A DNA stretch of 64,000 bases from Kitasatospora sp. NBC_00315 (GTDB lineage Bacteria; Actinomycetota; Actinomycetes; Streptomycetales; Streptomycetaceae), in assembly GCF_041435095.1 (NCBI RefSeq), contig NZ_CP108025.1:2418001-2482000 (forward strand), written 5' to 3'. How positions within the stretch are numbered: position 1 is the stretch's first letter; the number at the start of each line of letters is the position of its first letter. The translations under genes and the position numbers were made by a program. Positions 8,910 to 18,365 of the stretch are shown piece by piece. The notes beneath the pieces were generated by a model. The model searched no databases. It saw nothing but the letters and a program-made list of their open reading frames with translations, and was not told where the DNA came from.

Positions 8910-9110
8910 GACGCCCGGTCGAACAGCGTGATGGGATCCTTCAGCCAAACGGAGGCAAATGGAGAGGAAGCCGGTGCGAATCCGGCGCGGTCCCGCCACT
9001 GTCACCGGGGAGCACGTTCCCGCAGGCCCGCAGCCGCCCCTCGGGGCCCGCGACCGGCCCAGGGGGCGTGCCGTACCGGAAGCCAGGAGACTCTCGCCCC
9101 CGGTACGTCG
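8910..9110 (+). promoter_or_regulatory. Cobalamin (B12) riboswitch
   Basis: The highly conserved core GCCGGTGCGAATCCGGCG at 8970-8987 is followed by CGGTCCCGCCACTGT (8988-9002). The B12 box AGCCAGGAGAC is at 9081-9091. These are the diagnostic elements of the adenosylcobalamin riboswitch. It lies on the + strand 140 bp before cobD, so high B12 should shut down the cobD-cobQ-chelatase-cobO-cobB operon. Outer boundaries are approximate. The rest of 8608-9233 has no gene I can support. Confidence 0.95.
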
Positions 9111-9233
9111 ATCCAGGGCGCGGACCCTGAGTGAGGACACGCACGCCATGCAGGCTGCCCGGGCCGCCCGTCGGCCGTCGTCGGACCGGACGCCCCCCGG
9201 CCGAGAGCGCCACCACACCACCACGCCCCCGCC

Positions 9234-10247
9234 GTGCGCGGGCTGAACCGCGGCGCGGCCTTCGCCCTCGGCGCCGTCGCCGGCTACCTCGCCGACGCCG
9301 GCTTCGCCGACCCCCGCCGCGGCCACCCGGTGGCCGCCTTCGGCACCGCGGCGGGCCGGCTGGAGCGGCTGCTCTGGCGCGACCGGCGAGCGGCCGGCGC
9401 CGCCTACACGGCGCTCTGCGTCGGCGCGGTCGCGGCCGGCGCCGCGCTGGCCCAGGGCGCGGTTCGGCACTCCCCCGCCGGGCGCGCCGCACTCACCGCC
9501 GCCGCGACCTGGACGGTGCTCGGGGGCACCTCGCTCACCCGGGAGGCCCGCACCATCGGACGCTCCCTCGACGCGGGCGATCTCGCGGCCGCCCGCGACC
9601 GGCTGCCGCACCTGTGCGGACGCGACCCGAGTTCGCTCGACGAGCGGCAGATCGCCCGCGCCGTGGTGGAGTCGGTGGCCGAGAACACCGCCGACGCGGT
9701 GGTCAACGCGCTGGTCTGGGGCTCCCTCGCGGGCGTGCCCGGCCTGCTCGCCTTCCGCGCGGTCAACACGCTGGACGCGATGGTCGGTCACCGCTCCCCG
9801 CGCCACGCCCGCTTCGGCTGGGCCTCCGCGCGGCTGGACGACCTCGCGGGCTGGCCGGGCGCCCGGCTCACCGCCCTGCTGACGGTCTGCGCCGCGCCGC
9901 GGCCGGCCACCGCCTGGCAGATCTGGCGGCGGGACGGCTCCGCCCATCCGAGCCCCAACGCCGGCCAGGCCGAGGCCGCCTTCGCGGGCGCGCTGGGCGT
10001 CCGGCTGGGCGGCACGCTGCGATACGGCGAGCGCACCGAGCACCGGCCGGTGCTGGGCGAGGGGCTGCGACCGGTCGGGGTGGACGACATCGAGCGGGCC
10101 TGCCTGCTGTCCCGCCGGGTCGGCCTGCTCGCCCTCGGCGTCACGGTGGCCGGGCACGTCCTGCTGCGCGGCGCCCGCCGCACGGCCGGCGGTCAACGAG
10201 TCGGCGGTCAACGCGTCGGCGGTCAACGAGAGGGTGGCCTGAATTGA
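9234..10247 (+). CDS. cobD: Adenosylcobinamide-phosphate synthase (CobD/CbiB)
   Basis: 337 residues from GTG. This membrane enzyme attaches aminopropanol phosphate (or aminopropanol) to adenosylcobyric acid. Family blocks are present: [13 protein letters not shown] near the N-terminus, [20 protein letters not shown] in the middle and [19 protein letters not shown] later. Multiple hydrophobic segments fit the polytopic family. It is the first gene after the B12 riboswitch. The C-terminus carries an unusual GGQRV triplet repeat encoded by three 15-bp repeats. The stop overlaps the TTG start of cobQ (TTGA), so the two are coupled. Confidence 0.93.
   Translation: MRGLNRGAAFALGAVAGYLADAGFADPRRGHPVAAFGTAAGRLERLLWRDRRAAGAAYTALCVGAVAAGAALAQGAVRHSPAGRAALTAAATWTVLGGTSLTREARTIGRSLDAGDLAAARDRLPHLCGRDPSSLDERQIARAVVESVAENTADAVVNALVWGSLAGVPGLLAFRAVNTLDAMVGHRSPRHARFGWASARLDDLAGWPGARLTALLTVCAAPRPATAWQIWRRDGSAHPSPNAGQAEAAFAGALGVRLGGTLRYGERTEHRPVLGEGLRPVGVDDIERACLLSRRVGLLALGVTVAGHVLLRGARRTAGGQRVGGQRVGGQREGGLN
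10188..10232 (+). repeat. Three 15-bp tandem repeats at the cobD 3' end
   Basis: Units GGCGGTCAACGAGTC, GGCGGTCAACGCGTC and GGCGGTCAACGAGAG at 10188-10202, 10203-10217 and 10218-10232. They encode repeated GGQRV/E just after the last hydrophobic segment of CobD and end 11 bp before the cobQ start. Confidence 0.9.
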
Positions 10248-11767
10248 GTGGCGCACTGCTGGTCGCCGGGACGACCTCGGACGCGGGCAAGAGCGTGGTC
10301 ACCGCCGGGATCTGCCGGTGGCTGGCCCGGCAGGGTGTGAGCGTGGCGCCGTTCAAGGCGCAGAACATGTCGCTCAACTCCTTCGTCACGGCCGACGGCG
10401 CCGAGATCGGCCGCGCGCAGGCGATGCAGGCCCAGGCGGCCGGGGTCGAGCCGGAGGCGGCGATGAACCCGGTGCTGCTCAAGCCGGGCGCGGACGGCCG
10501 CAGCCAGGTGGTGCTGCTCGGACGGGCGGTCGCCGAGGTCGGCGCGCTGGACTACCGCGAGCGCAAGCCCGTCCTGCTGGAACGGTCCCTGGAGTGCCTG
10601 GCCGATCTGCGCGGCCGCTACGACGTGGTGGTCTGCGAGGGCGCGGGCTCGCCGGCCGAGATCAACCTGCGCGACCGCGACATCGCCAACATGGGCCTGG
10701 CCACCGCCGCCGGCCTGCCGGTGGTCGTGGTCGGCGACATCGACCGGGGCGGGGTGTTCGCGGCGATGTACGGCACGCTCGCGCTGCTCTCCGCCGAGGA
10801 CCAGCGGCATGTGGCCGGCTGGTTCGTCAACAAGTTCCGCGGCGACGCCCGGCTGCTGCGGCCCGGCCTGGAGATGCTGCACGGCCTGACCGGCCGTCCG
10901 GTGCTCGGCACCCTGCCGATGCTCAAGGGGCTGTGGCTGGACGCCGAGGACTCGCTCGACCTCTCGACCGTGGTGGACCGCGAGGACGCCCGCGGCCCGT
11001 ACGGCGCGGACGTGCTGCGGGTGGCCGTGGTGCGCTTTCCCCGGCTGTCCAACTTCACCGACCTGGACGCGCTGGCCCAGGAGCCCGGGGTGCTGGTCCG
11101 CTGGGCCACCCGGCCCGAGGAGCTGGCCGACGCGGATCTGGTGATCCTGCCCGGCACCCGGGCGACGGTCGCGGACCTGGCCTGGCTGCGCGAGCGCGGC
11201 CTGGAGCCGGCGCTGCGGGCCCGGGCCGGCGCCGGCCTGCCGGTGCTCGGCGTCTGCGGCGGCTACCAGATGCTGGCCGGCGAGATCGTGGACGAGGTCG
11301 AGTCGGGGGCCGGCGCCGTCCAGGGCCTCGGGCTGCTGCCCGCCCGGGTGCGCTTCGGAGCCGAGAAGGTGCTCGCCCGCCCCGTCGGCGAGGCGTACGG
11401 GCAGCCGGTCGCGGGGTACGAGATCCACCACGGCGTGGTCGCCGTCGAGGGCGGCGAGCCGTTCGTCTCGGACGGCCGCGGCGGGGCCCTGGACGGCTGC
11501 CGGCACGGCGCGGTCTGGGGCACCACCTGGCACGGCGTGCTGGAGAACGACGGCTTCCGCCGCGAACTCCTGCGGGAGGTCGCGAAGCTGGCCGGCCGTG
11601 CGTTCGTGCCGGCGCCGGACACCTCGTTCGCCCTGGCGCGCGAGCAGCGCCTGGACCGGCTCGGCGACCTGATCGCGGAGCATGCCGACACCGACGCGCT
11701 GTGGCGGCTGATCGAGGGCGGCGTCCCGGCCGACGGGCTGCCGTTCGTGCCGCCGGGTGCGCCGTGA
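10244..11767 (+). CDS. cobQ: Cobyric acid synthase
   Basis: 507 residues. It amidates side chains b, d, e and g of adenosylcobyrinic acid a,c-diamide using glutamine and ATP. The N-terminal ATPase-like domain begins with GTTSDAGKS (residues 9-17) and contains [10 protein letters not shown] and [14 protein letters not shown]. The C-terminal glutamine amidotransferase domain has the nucleophile Cys338 in GVCGGYQML and the His in TWHGVLEND. Start: TTG 10244 overlaps the cobD stop by 4 bp and gives the standard N-terminus [13 protein letters not shown]. The frame is open well upstream in a shadow of cobD, which I ignored. Confidence 0.95.
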   Translation: MSGALLVAGTTSDAGKSVVTAGICRWLARQGVSVAPFKAQNMSLNSFVTADGAEIGRAQAMQAQAAGVEPEAAMNPVLLKPGADGRSQVVLLGRAVAEVGALDYRERKPVLLERSLECLADLRGRYDVVVCEGAGSPAEINLRDRDIANMGLATAAGLPVVVVGDIDRGGVFAAMYGTLALLSAEDQRHVAGWFVNKFRGDARLLRPGLEMLHGLTGRPVLGTLPMLKGLWLDAEDSLDLSTVVDREDARGPYGADVLRVAVVRFPRLSNFTDLDALAQEPGVLVRWATRPEELADADLVILPGTRATVADLAWLRERGLEPALRARAGAGLPVLGVCGGYQMLAGEIVDEVESGAGAVQGLGLLPARVRFGAEKVLARPVGEAYGQPVAGYEIHHGVVAVEGGEPFVSDGRGGALDGCRHGAVWGTTWHGVLENDGFRRELLREVAKLAGRAFVPAPDTSFALAREQRLDRLGDLIAEHADTDALWRLIEGGVPADGLPFVPPGAP

Positions 11768-11818
11768 AGAGCTTGACGGGTACGGATGTTGAAGGACCGG
11801 CCGAGGAGAGGGACACCG

Positions 11819-13930
11819 ATGAGTGACGTCCGATACCCGTTCACCGCGATCGTCGGCATGGCCGACCTGCGGCTCGGACTGCTGCTCAACGCGGTCTCCC
11901 CCGCGGTCGGCGGGGTGCTGGTGCGCGGCGAGAAGGGCACCGCCAAGTCGACCATGGTGCGGGCGCTGGCCGGCCTGCTGCCGTCGATCGCCACCGTGGC
12001 CGGCTGCCGTTTCGCCTGCGACCCGGCCGACCCCGACCCGCAGTGCCCGGACGGCCCGCACGACGGCGCCGCCGAGGCCGCCCGCGCCGCCCACCTGGTC
12101 GAACTGCCGGTCGGCGTCACCGAGGACCGGATCGTCGGCTCGCTCGACCTGGAACGCGCGCTGGCCGAGGGGGTGAAGGCCTACGAGCCCGGGCTGCTGG
12201 CCAGGGCCCACCGGGGCGTGCTCTACATCGACGAGGTCAACCTGCTCCAGGACCACGTCGTCGACCTGCTGCTGGACGCCGCCGCGATGGGCCGCTCGTA
12301 CGTCGAGCGCGAGGGTGTCTCGGTGCGGCACGCCGCCCGCTTCCTGCTGGTCGGCACCATGAACCCGGAGGAGGGCGAGCTGCGCCCGCAGCTGCTCGAC
12401 CGCTTCGGTCTGACGGTCGAGATCGCGGCCACCCGCGATCCGCGCGAGCGGGCCGAGGTGGTCCGCCGCCGCCTGGCCTACGACGCCGACCCGGCGGCCT
12501 TCGCCGACCGGTTCGCCGAGGACGAGCGCGACCTCGCCGCACGGATCGGCACGGCCCGCGCGCTGCTGCCCGAGGTGGTGCTGACCGATGCGGCGCTGCG
12601 CCAGATCACCGCCGTCTGCGCGGCGTTCGAGGTGGACGGGCTGCGCGCCGACATCGTGATGGCCCGCACCGCCGTCGCCCTGGCCGCCTGGGCCGGCCGG
12701 ACCGCCGTACTGGAGGAGGACGTCCGCCGGGCCGCCAGGCTCGCCCTGCCGCACCGCCGCCGACGCAACCCCTTCGACGCGCCGGGGCTGGACGAGGAGA
12801 AGCTGGACCGGACGTTGGAGGAGCACGCCGAGCCGGAGCCCGAACCCGAGCCCGACGACCGTCCCGAGCCGCCCGAGGGCGGGCTGCCGGAGGGCGAAGG
12901 TCCCGAGGACGACCCGGACGGCGGCGGTGAGGGCCCCGGCGGCGGCGCCCCCGACCCCGCCGACCCGCCCGCACCGACCGACGCCCCCGCCCAGGACGGA
13001 CCCGACCGGGAGACCCCGGCCGGCGACGTCCCGGCACCGGAGCTCCCCGCGCAGAGCCCCGCTCCCGCTCCCGCGCCCGGTCGTGAGAAGGCGCCGGTCG
13101 CGGCCGACGAGCCCTACCGCACCCGGCTGTTCAAGGTGCCCGGCACCGGCAAGGGCGCCCAGGGCCGCCGCTCCCCCGCCGAGACGGACGGCGGCCACAC
13201 CGTCCGTGCCCGCCGTCCGGCCGGCGTGCTGAGCCGGCTGCACCTTTCCGCCACCCTGCAGGCCGCCGCCCCGCACCAGCACGCCCGCGGGCGGGCGGGC
13301 GTGGCGCTGGAGCTGCGCCGGGACGACTTCCGCGAGCAGGTGCGCCAGGGCCGGGAGTCCAACCTGGTGCTCTTCCTGGTCGACGCGTCCGGCTCGATGG
13401 CCGCCCGGCAGCGGATGACCGCCGTCAAGGGCGCCGTGCTGTCCCTCCTGATGGACGCCTACCAGCGGCGGGACAAGGTCGGCCTGATCACCTTCCGGGG
13501 CACCACCGCCGAGCTGGCGCTGCCGCCGACCTCCTCCGTGGAGGTCGGCGCCGCCCGGCTGGAGTCGCTGCCGACGGGTGGCCGTACGCCGCTGGCGGCC
13601 GGGCTGCTGCGGGCCCACGAGACGCTGCGGGTGGAGCGGATGCGCGACCCGCACCGCCGTCCGCTGCTGGTGGTCGTCACCGACGGCCGGGCCACCGGCG
13701 GGCCGGGCGCGCTGGCCGAGGCCGGCCGGGCCGCCGCGCTGCTGGCCGCCCGGGGGCCGGCGAGTGTCGTGTTGGACTGCGAGGCCGGCCCGGTGCGGCT
13801 GGGCCTGGCCCGCAGGCTGGCCGGGCAGCTCGGCGCGGACGCCGTCACCCTGGACGAACTGCGGGCCGAGGGCGTGGCCGCCCTCGTGCACGCCCACCGC
13901 CCCTCCCACTCCAACCGAAAGGCGGCCTGA
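11819..13930 (+). CDS. Magnesium/cobalt-chelatase subunit I-D fusion (putative cobaltochelatase ATPase subunit)
   Basis: 703 residues from ATG 11819, after a GAGGAGAGGG box. The AAA+ ChlI-like part has Walker A GEKGTAKST (37-45) and Walker B GVLYIDEVNLL (133-143). A Pro/Glu/Asp-rich acidic linker spans about 335-430. The C-terminal von Willebrand A domain has the MIDAS motif D522-A-S524-G-S526. This ChlI+ChlD fusion drives cobalt insertion together with CobN in actinobacteria. CobN, the large catalytic subunit, is not in this window, which is notable because it is often adjacent. It ends 2 bp before cobO. Confidence 0.9.
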   Translation: MSDVRYPFTAIVGMADLRLGLLLNAVSPAVGGVLVRGEKGTAKSTMVRALAGLLPSIATVAGCRFACDPADPDPQCPDGPHDGAAEAARAAHLVELPVGVTEDRIVGSLDLERALAEGVKAYEPGLLARAHRGVLYIDEVNLLQDHVVDLLLDAAAMGRSYVEREGVSVRHAARFLLVGTMNPEEGELRPQLLDRFGLTVEIAATRDPRERAEVVRRRLAYDADPAAFADRFAEDERDLAARIGTARALLPEVVLTDAALRQITAVCAAFEVDGLRADIVMARTAVALAAWAGRTAVLEEDVRRAARLALPHRRRRNPFDAPGLDEEKLDRTLEEHAEPEPEPEPDDRPEPPEGGLPEGEGPEDDPDGGGEGPGGGAPDPADPPAPTDAPAQDGPDRETPAGDVPAPELPAQSPAPAPAPGREKAPVAADEPYRTRLFKVPGTGKGAQGRRSPAETDGGHTVRARRPAGVLSRLHLSATLQAAAPHQHARGRAGVALELRRDDFREQVRQGRESNLVLFLVDASGSMAARQRMTAVKGAVLSLLMDAYQRRDKVGLITFRGTTAELALPPTSSVEVGAARLESLPTGGRTPLAAGLLRAHETLRVERMRDPHRRPLLVVVTDGRATGGPGALAEAGRAAALLAARGPASVVLDCEAGPVRLGLARRLAGQLGADAVTLDELRAEGVAALVHAHRPSHSNRKAA

Positions 13931-13932
13931 CC

Positions 13933-14538
13933 ATGCCGCAGGGCAAGCCGGAGACCGTCCCCGACGACGGTCTGACCACACGTCAGCGCCGGACGCTGCC
14001 GATCACCGCCGTGCACACCGGCCCCGGCAAGGGCAAGTCCACGGCCGCGTTCGGCATGGCGCTGCGGGCCTGGAACCAGGGCTGGCCGATCGGGGTGTTC
14101 CAGTTCGTGAAGTCCGCCAAGTGGAAGGTCGGGGAGGAGAACGCGCTGCGCGTGCTCGGCGCCTCCGGCGAGGGCGGCACGGTGGCCTGGCACAAGATGG
14201 GGGAGGGCTGGTCCTGGGTCCAGCGCAACGCCGACATGGTCGAGTCCAGCGAGGAGGCGGCCAGGGAGGGCTGGGAGCAGGTCAAGCGCGATCTGGCCGC
14301 CGAGACCTACCGCTTCTACGTGCTGGACGAGTTCACCTACCCGATGTACTGGGGGTGGGTCGACGTGGACGAGGTGGTCGCGGTGCTCAGGGACCGCCCG
14401 GGCAGCCAGCACGTGGTGATCACCGGCCGCTACGCCAAGGAGCCGCTGACCGCTCTCGCGGACCTGGTCACCGAGATGACCAAGGTCAAGCACCCCATGG
14501 ACGCGGGCCGCAAGGGCCAGCGCGGCATCGAGTGGTAG
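13933..14538 (+). CDS. cobO: Cob(I)yrinic acid a,c-diamide adenosyltransferase
   Basis: 201 residues, standard for the CobO/CobP/BtuR family. It transfers the 5'-deoxyadenosyl group from ATP to cobalt. The P-loop GPGKGKST is at 30-37. FQFVKSAKWKVGEENAL and VLDEFTYPMYWGWVDVDEV are typical blocks, and VITGRYAKEPL lies near the C-terminus. It sits between the chelatase and cobB with a 2-bp gap upstream and 13 bp downstream, so it is part of the riboswitch-controlled operon. Confidence 0.95.
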   Translation: MPQGKPETVPDDGLTTRQRRTLPITAVHTGPGKGKSTAAFGMALRAWNQGWPIGVFQFVKSAKWKVGEENALRVLGASGEGGTVAWHKMGEGWSWVQRNADMVESSEEAAREGWEQVKRDLAAETYRFYVLDEFTYPMYWGWVDVDEVVAVLRDRPGSQHVVITGRYAKEPLTALADLVTEMTKVKHPMDAGRKGQRGIEW

Positions 14539-14551
14539 AGCGGCGACCCCT

Positions 14552-15934
14552 GTGAACATCCCCCGCCTCGTCGTCGCCGCACCGGCCTCCGGCACGGGCA
14601 AGACCACCGTCGCCACCGGGCTGATGGCCGCGCTCGCCGCCCGGGGCCTGGCGGTCTCCCCGCACAAGGTCGGCCCGGACTACATCGACCCCGGCTACCA
14701 CTCGCTGGCCGCCGGGCGGCCGGGCCGCAACCTGGACGCCTACATGTGCGGCCCCGGGCGGGTGGCACCGCTGTTCCTGCACGGCGCGGCCGGGGCGGAC
14801 GTCGCGGTGGTCGAGGGTGTCATGGGGCTGTTCGACGGCGCCTCCGGCCAGGGCGAGCTGGCCTCCACCGCGCACGTGGCCAAGCTCCTGCGCGCGCCGG
14901 TGGTGCTGGTGGTGGACGCCTCCTCGCAGTCCCGCTCGGTGGCCGCGCTGGTGCACGGCTTCGCCTCCTGGGACCCGGAGGTCCGGCTCGCCGGGGTGAT
15001 CCTCAACCGGGTCGCCTCCGACCGGCACGAACACCTGCTGCGCGAGGCCCTGGAGGAGGGTTCGGGCGTGCCCGTCCTCGGCTCGGTGCGCCGCTCCGCC
15101 GCGGTGGCCACGCCCTCCCGGCACCTGGGCCTGATCCCGGCCGCGGAGCGCTCCGCCGAAGCCCTGCGCGCGGTACGGGACATGGGCGCCCTGATCGCCG
15201 CCTCGGTCGACCTGGACGCCGTGCTGGCCCTCGCCCGGACGGCTCCCCCGCTCGCCGAGACCCCTTGGGATCCGGCCGCCGAGGTCACCCCGGTGGCGGG
15301 CCCGCGCCCCCGGATCGCCCTCGCCTCGGGCGCGGCGTTCTCCTTCTCGTACGCCGAGAACGCCGAACTGCTCGCGGCCGCCGGCGCCGAGGTGCTGCCC
15401 TTCGACCCGTTGCACGCCGACGGCCTGCCCGAGGGCACGGCCGCACTGGTGATCGGCGGCGGATTCCCCGAGATGTACGTCTCGGAGCTGAGTGCCAACA
15501 CCGCGTTGCGCGGGGCGATCCGCGCACTCGCCGACGCGGGGGCGCCGGTGGCCGCCGAGTGCGCCGGACTGCTCTACCTGGGCGAGGAGTTGGACGGCCT
15601 GCCGATGTGCGGCGTGCTGGACACCCGGGCCCGGATGACCGAACGGCTCACCCTCGGCTACCGCGAGGCGGTCGCCCTGAACGACTCCCCGCTGGCCCGG
15701 GTCGGTACCCGGGTACGCGGCCACGAGTTCCACCGCACGGTCTGCGAGCCCGGCGCGGGCGAGCTGCCGGCCTGGGGCTGGCGCACCCCCGCCGGTCCCC
15801 GGACCGAGGGCTTCGCGGGCGCCACCGTGCACGCCTCCTACCTGCACCTGCACTGGGCCGGGGCGCCGCAGCTCGCGGAGCACCTGGTCGCCGGGGCGGC
15901 GCTGTTCGCGGCGGGCGGGCGCTCCGGGGGATGA
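14552..15934 (+). CDS. cobB: Cobyrinate (hydrogenobyrinate) a,c-diamide synthase
   Basis: 460 residues from GTG 14552. It amidates the a and c carboxylates of the corrin using glutamine and ATP. The N-terminal domain has a P-loop PASGTGKTT (11-19), HKVGPDYIDPGYH and VVEGVMGLFDG. The C-terminal amidotransferase domain has nucleophile Cys337 in AAECAGLLYLG. With a chelatase of the CobN type the pathway would be the aerobic one. This is the last gene of the first cobalamin run; the next three genes are leftward and unrelated. Confidence 0.94.
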   Translation: MNIPRLVVAAPASGTGKTTVATGLMAALAARGLAVSPHKVGPDYIDPGYHSLAAGRPGRNLDAYMCGPGRVAPLFLHGAAGADVAVVEGVMGLFDGASGQGELASTAHVAKLLRAPVVLVVDASSQSRSVAALVHGFASWDPEVRLAGVILNRVASDRHEHLLREALEEGSGVPVLGSVRRSAAVATPSRHLGLIPAAERSAEALRAVRDMGALIAASVDLDAVLALARTAPPLAETPWDPAAEVTPVAGPRPRIALASGAAFSFSYAENAELLAAAGAEVLPFDPLHADGLPEGTAALVIGGGFPEMYVSELSANTALRGAIRALADAGAPVAAECAGLLYLGEELDGLPMCGVLDTRARMTERLTLGYREAVALNDSPLARVGTRVRGHEFHRTVCEPGAGELPAWGWRTPAGPRTEGFAGATVHASYLHLHWAGAPQLAEHLVAGAALFAAGGRSGG

Positions 15935-16045
15935 CGCTCCGGGAGCGTGGGGCCCCGCCGCACGGCCCGCACCGGAGCCCCGAGCAGTGCTGCCGGCGCC
16001 GGCCCGTGGGGCGGATCGCGGAGCCGGCCGGCCGGGCGCCGGACG

Positions 16046-17071
16046 TCAGCCCAGGTACGCCGGGGCCACCGCCGCGCTCAGCAGCCTGGTCGCCGCCCCG
16101 CTGCCGTCGGCCGGCACCGTCCACAGGTCGGAGCCGAAGTCACCGGGCAGCGAGTAGACCAGCGTGGAGGCGTCCGACCACAGCGCCTGGTCGTCGATGT
16201 TGCGCTGCTCCGCGGTCGCCCTCTCGGTCATGGTCGCCAGATCCAGCACGTACAGCCGCCAGGGCGCGTCGGGCGAGGCCCCGGGAACGCGCTTCTTGTA
16301 CGCGATCCTGGTGCCGTCCGGCGACAGGGAGGGGCACTCCACGTTCTGGTGCAGCGTGGTGAGGGTGCGGGCGCCGAGATCGCCGTGGACCAGGTACGTC
16401 TGACCGCCGCTCGCCAGGGTGGCGTAGAAGGTGCTGTCGTCGGCGAAGGTGACGCCCCAGATGTTGACGTCGTGCGCCTGGTAGGGGCGGCCGTCCTTGA
16501 CGACGGCGAAGGTTTCGAGGTTCTCCTGCAGGCTCCAGTCCCGGGTGTCGACGACGGAGGTGCGGGTGGAGAAGTCGGTTCCGGCGTAGGAGTCCCCGCT
16601 GACGAAGACCGTCCAGGCGGCGAGGTGGCCCGAGGGCGATACCCGGGCCCGGGTGGGGATGCCGTCCACCGGGAAGTGCCGCAGCTCGTGCAGCTGGTCG
16701 TCCAGGATCACGGCCCGGTAGGTGTCCTGCAGGGCGCCGCGCTCGGCCTGCAGGCAGACGCCGGTGCCCGCCGCCGCGTGGAAGCGCAGGCACTGCACGC
16801 CGGAGGCGGTCCGGGCGCCGTCGGGCCGGTCGGCCGGGACGGTGGCGAGCTCGTCGTGGTGCGGGCCCCAGGCCATGTTGCGGAACACCAGCTCCCGTCC
16901 CCCGGTGGGCGTCCGCAGCGAGACGGCGCCCGCCTCGACGACCGGGCCGCCCGGCTGCGCCTGCTCGTGGCGGGCCGAGCGGTCGGCCGCGTACAGCACC
17001 GCGCCGGCGCCGACGGAGCCCAGCAACAGGACGGCCACCAGCAGGGTCAGCAGCCGGGCACGGAAACTCAC
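16046..17071 (-). CDS. TolB-like beta-propeller protein, membrane-anchored or secreted
   Basis: 341 residues from a GTG that overlaps the stop of the upstream MFS gene (GTGA). Residues about 6-28 form a hydrophobic signal or anchor. The rest shows repeated propeller-type segments such as RVSPSGHLAAWTVF, VECPSLSPDGTRIAYKKR and IDDQALWSDASTLVYSLP, ending SDLWTVPADGSG. These resemble the PD40/WD40-like repeats of TolB. Coupling to the MFS transporter suggests a shared function at the membrane. No enzymatic motif is seen. It converges on cobB with a 111-bp gap. Confidence 0.8.
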   Translation of the reverse strand: MSFRARLLTLLVAVLLLGSVGAGAVLYAADRSARHEQAQPGGPVVEAGAVSLRTPTGGRELVFRNMAWGPHHDELATVPADRPDGARTASGVQCLRFHAAAGTGVCLQAERGALQDTYRAVILDDQLHELRHFPVDGIPTRARVSPSGHLAAWTVFVSGDSYAGTDFSTRTSVVDTRDWSLQENLETFAVVKDGRPYQAHDVNIWGVTFADDSTFYATLASGGQTYLVHGDLGARTLTTLHQNVECPSLSPDGTRIAYKKRVPGASPDAPWRLYVLDLATMTERATAEQRNIDDQALWSDASTLVYSLPGDFGSDLWTVPADGSGAATRLLSAAVAPAYLG

Positions 17072-18360
17072 AGGGCCATCTCCGAGGGGTCGGGTGCGCG
17101 GTCCCCGGCGGGCTCGCGCAGGACGAGAAAGGCGCCCGCCACACAGAGGGCGAGGGCGCCGGCGAACCAGCCGAGCGCGCTCGGGCCGCCGACCGCGCTC
17201 CAGAGCGCGCCGAAGACGAGCGAGCAGGCGAACCGGGCCAGTGCCTGCCCGGTGCCGACCAGCGCGAGGCCGGCGCCGCGCTGCTCCGCGGGTGCCGCGT
17301 CGGCGGCGGCCGCCGCCAGCACACCGTCGGTGCAGGCGTAGAACGCGCCGTGCAGCAGCAGGACGCAGAGCGCCACCGCGCCACCGGAGGCCGGGCCGAG
17401 CAGCAGCCCGTACGCCAGCAGCAGGACGCCGTGGCCGGCCAGGAACAGCAGGCGGCGGCCGATCCGGTCCGCCAGGGCGCCGAGCGGCACGGCCAGCAGC
17501 AGGAAGGCGGCGGCGGTACCGAGCGCAAGCAGCGGGAACAGGTGGGTGGACAGTCCCAGCCGGCGCTGCAGCAGCAGGTAGAGGAACGAGTCGCTGACGG
17601 TGGTGAGCCCGAGCAGCACCGCGCAGAGCGTGAGCCGGCGCAGCCTGGGCAGCCGCAGCAGCGCGAAGGCGTCCCGCAGGGACACCGCCGCGGTGGCCGG
17701 GGCGGTCGCGCGCGCCCGGCCCGGCACGAAGAGCAGCAGCACCAGCACGCCGAGCGCCGCGACGCAGCCGCTGACCGCGAACACCGCGTCGTAGCCGTCC
17801 ACCGCCAGGCGCAGCACCCCGAACGCGACCAGCGGCCCGATCAGGGCGCCGGCGGTGTCCATCGCACGGTGCACGCCGAACGCCCGGCCCCGGTGCTCGG
17901 GCTCGGTGGCGAGCGAGATCATCGCGTCCCGGGGGGCGGTGCGCAGGCCCTTGCCGGTACGGTCGACGGCCAGCACGGCGCCGATCACCGGCACCGTGTG
18001 GGCGAGCAGGAGCAGCGGCTTGCAGAGGGCGGAGAGCCCGTAGCCGACGGCGGCGACCGTCTTGTGCCCGCCGCGGCCCCGGTCGGCGAGGTGGCCGCCG
18101 ACCAGCCGGACGAGGGCGCCGACGCCGTTGTTGATGCCGTCCAGCACCCCGAAGCCGAGCGGTGAGAGACCGAGCCCGGTGAGCAGGTAGAGCGGCAGCA
18201 CGGCGCTGACCATCTCGGACGACACGTCGGTGATCAGGCTGACGGCGCCCAGGGCGAGCACGGTGGCGGGCACGGCGGCCGCCCGCCGCCCCGGGCCGGT
18301 GCCCGGGGCGGAGGCGGCGGAGGCCGGCGCGGTGGTGCCGCGGCGATCCGCGAGGTACAC
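17068..18360 (-). CDS. MFS transporter
   Basis: 430 residues, about 12 hydrophobic segments. GGHLADRGRGGHKTV is the loop 2-3 MFS motif and GALADRIGRRLLF the equivalent in the second half. ITDVSSEMVSAVLPLYL near the N-terminus is characteristic of an MFS subgroup common in actinobacteria. The substrate is unknown. The GTG start at 18360 lies 5 bp after the stop of the upstream phosphoesterase and the 3' end overlaps the propeller gene, so the three leftward genes form an operon. The frame stays open further upstream but overlaps the phosphoesterase antiphase. Confidence 0.85.
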   Translation of the reverse strand: MYLADRRGTTAPASAASAPGTGPGRRAAAVPATVLALGAVSLITDVSSEMVSAVLPLYLLTGLGLSPLGFGVLDGINNGVGALVRLVGGHLADRGRGGHKTVAAVGYGLSALCKPLLLLAHTVPVIGAVLAVDRTGKGLRTAPRDAMISLATEPEHRGRAFGVHRAMDTAGALIGPLVAFGVLRLAVDGYDAVFAVSGCVAALGVLVLLLFVPGRARATAPATAAVSLRDAFALLRLPRLRRLTLCAVLLGLTTVSDSFLYLLLQRRLGLSTHLFPLLALGTAAAFLLLAVPLGALADRIGRRLLFLAGHGVLLLAYGLLLGPASGGAVALCVLLLHGAFYACTDGVLAAAAADAAPAEQRGAGLALVGTGQALARFACSLVFGALWSAVGGPSALGWFAGALALCVAGAFLVLREPAGDRAPDPSEMAL

Positions 18361-18365
18361 GGCCG

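Noticed and set aside
10223..13981. Very long open frame on the minus strand opposite cobQ and the chelatase gene (over 1200 codons)
   Set aside because: It is antisense to well-supported genes. Its protein is Gly/Arg/Gln/His-rich with no motif, as expected for a shadow frame in high-GC DNA.
15934..15948. ACGCTCC-G-GGAGCGT palindrome at the cobB stop as a terminator
   Set aside because: A one-base loop cannot close, and the arms are short. It may contribute to a larger fold but is not convincing alone.
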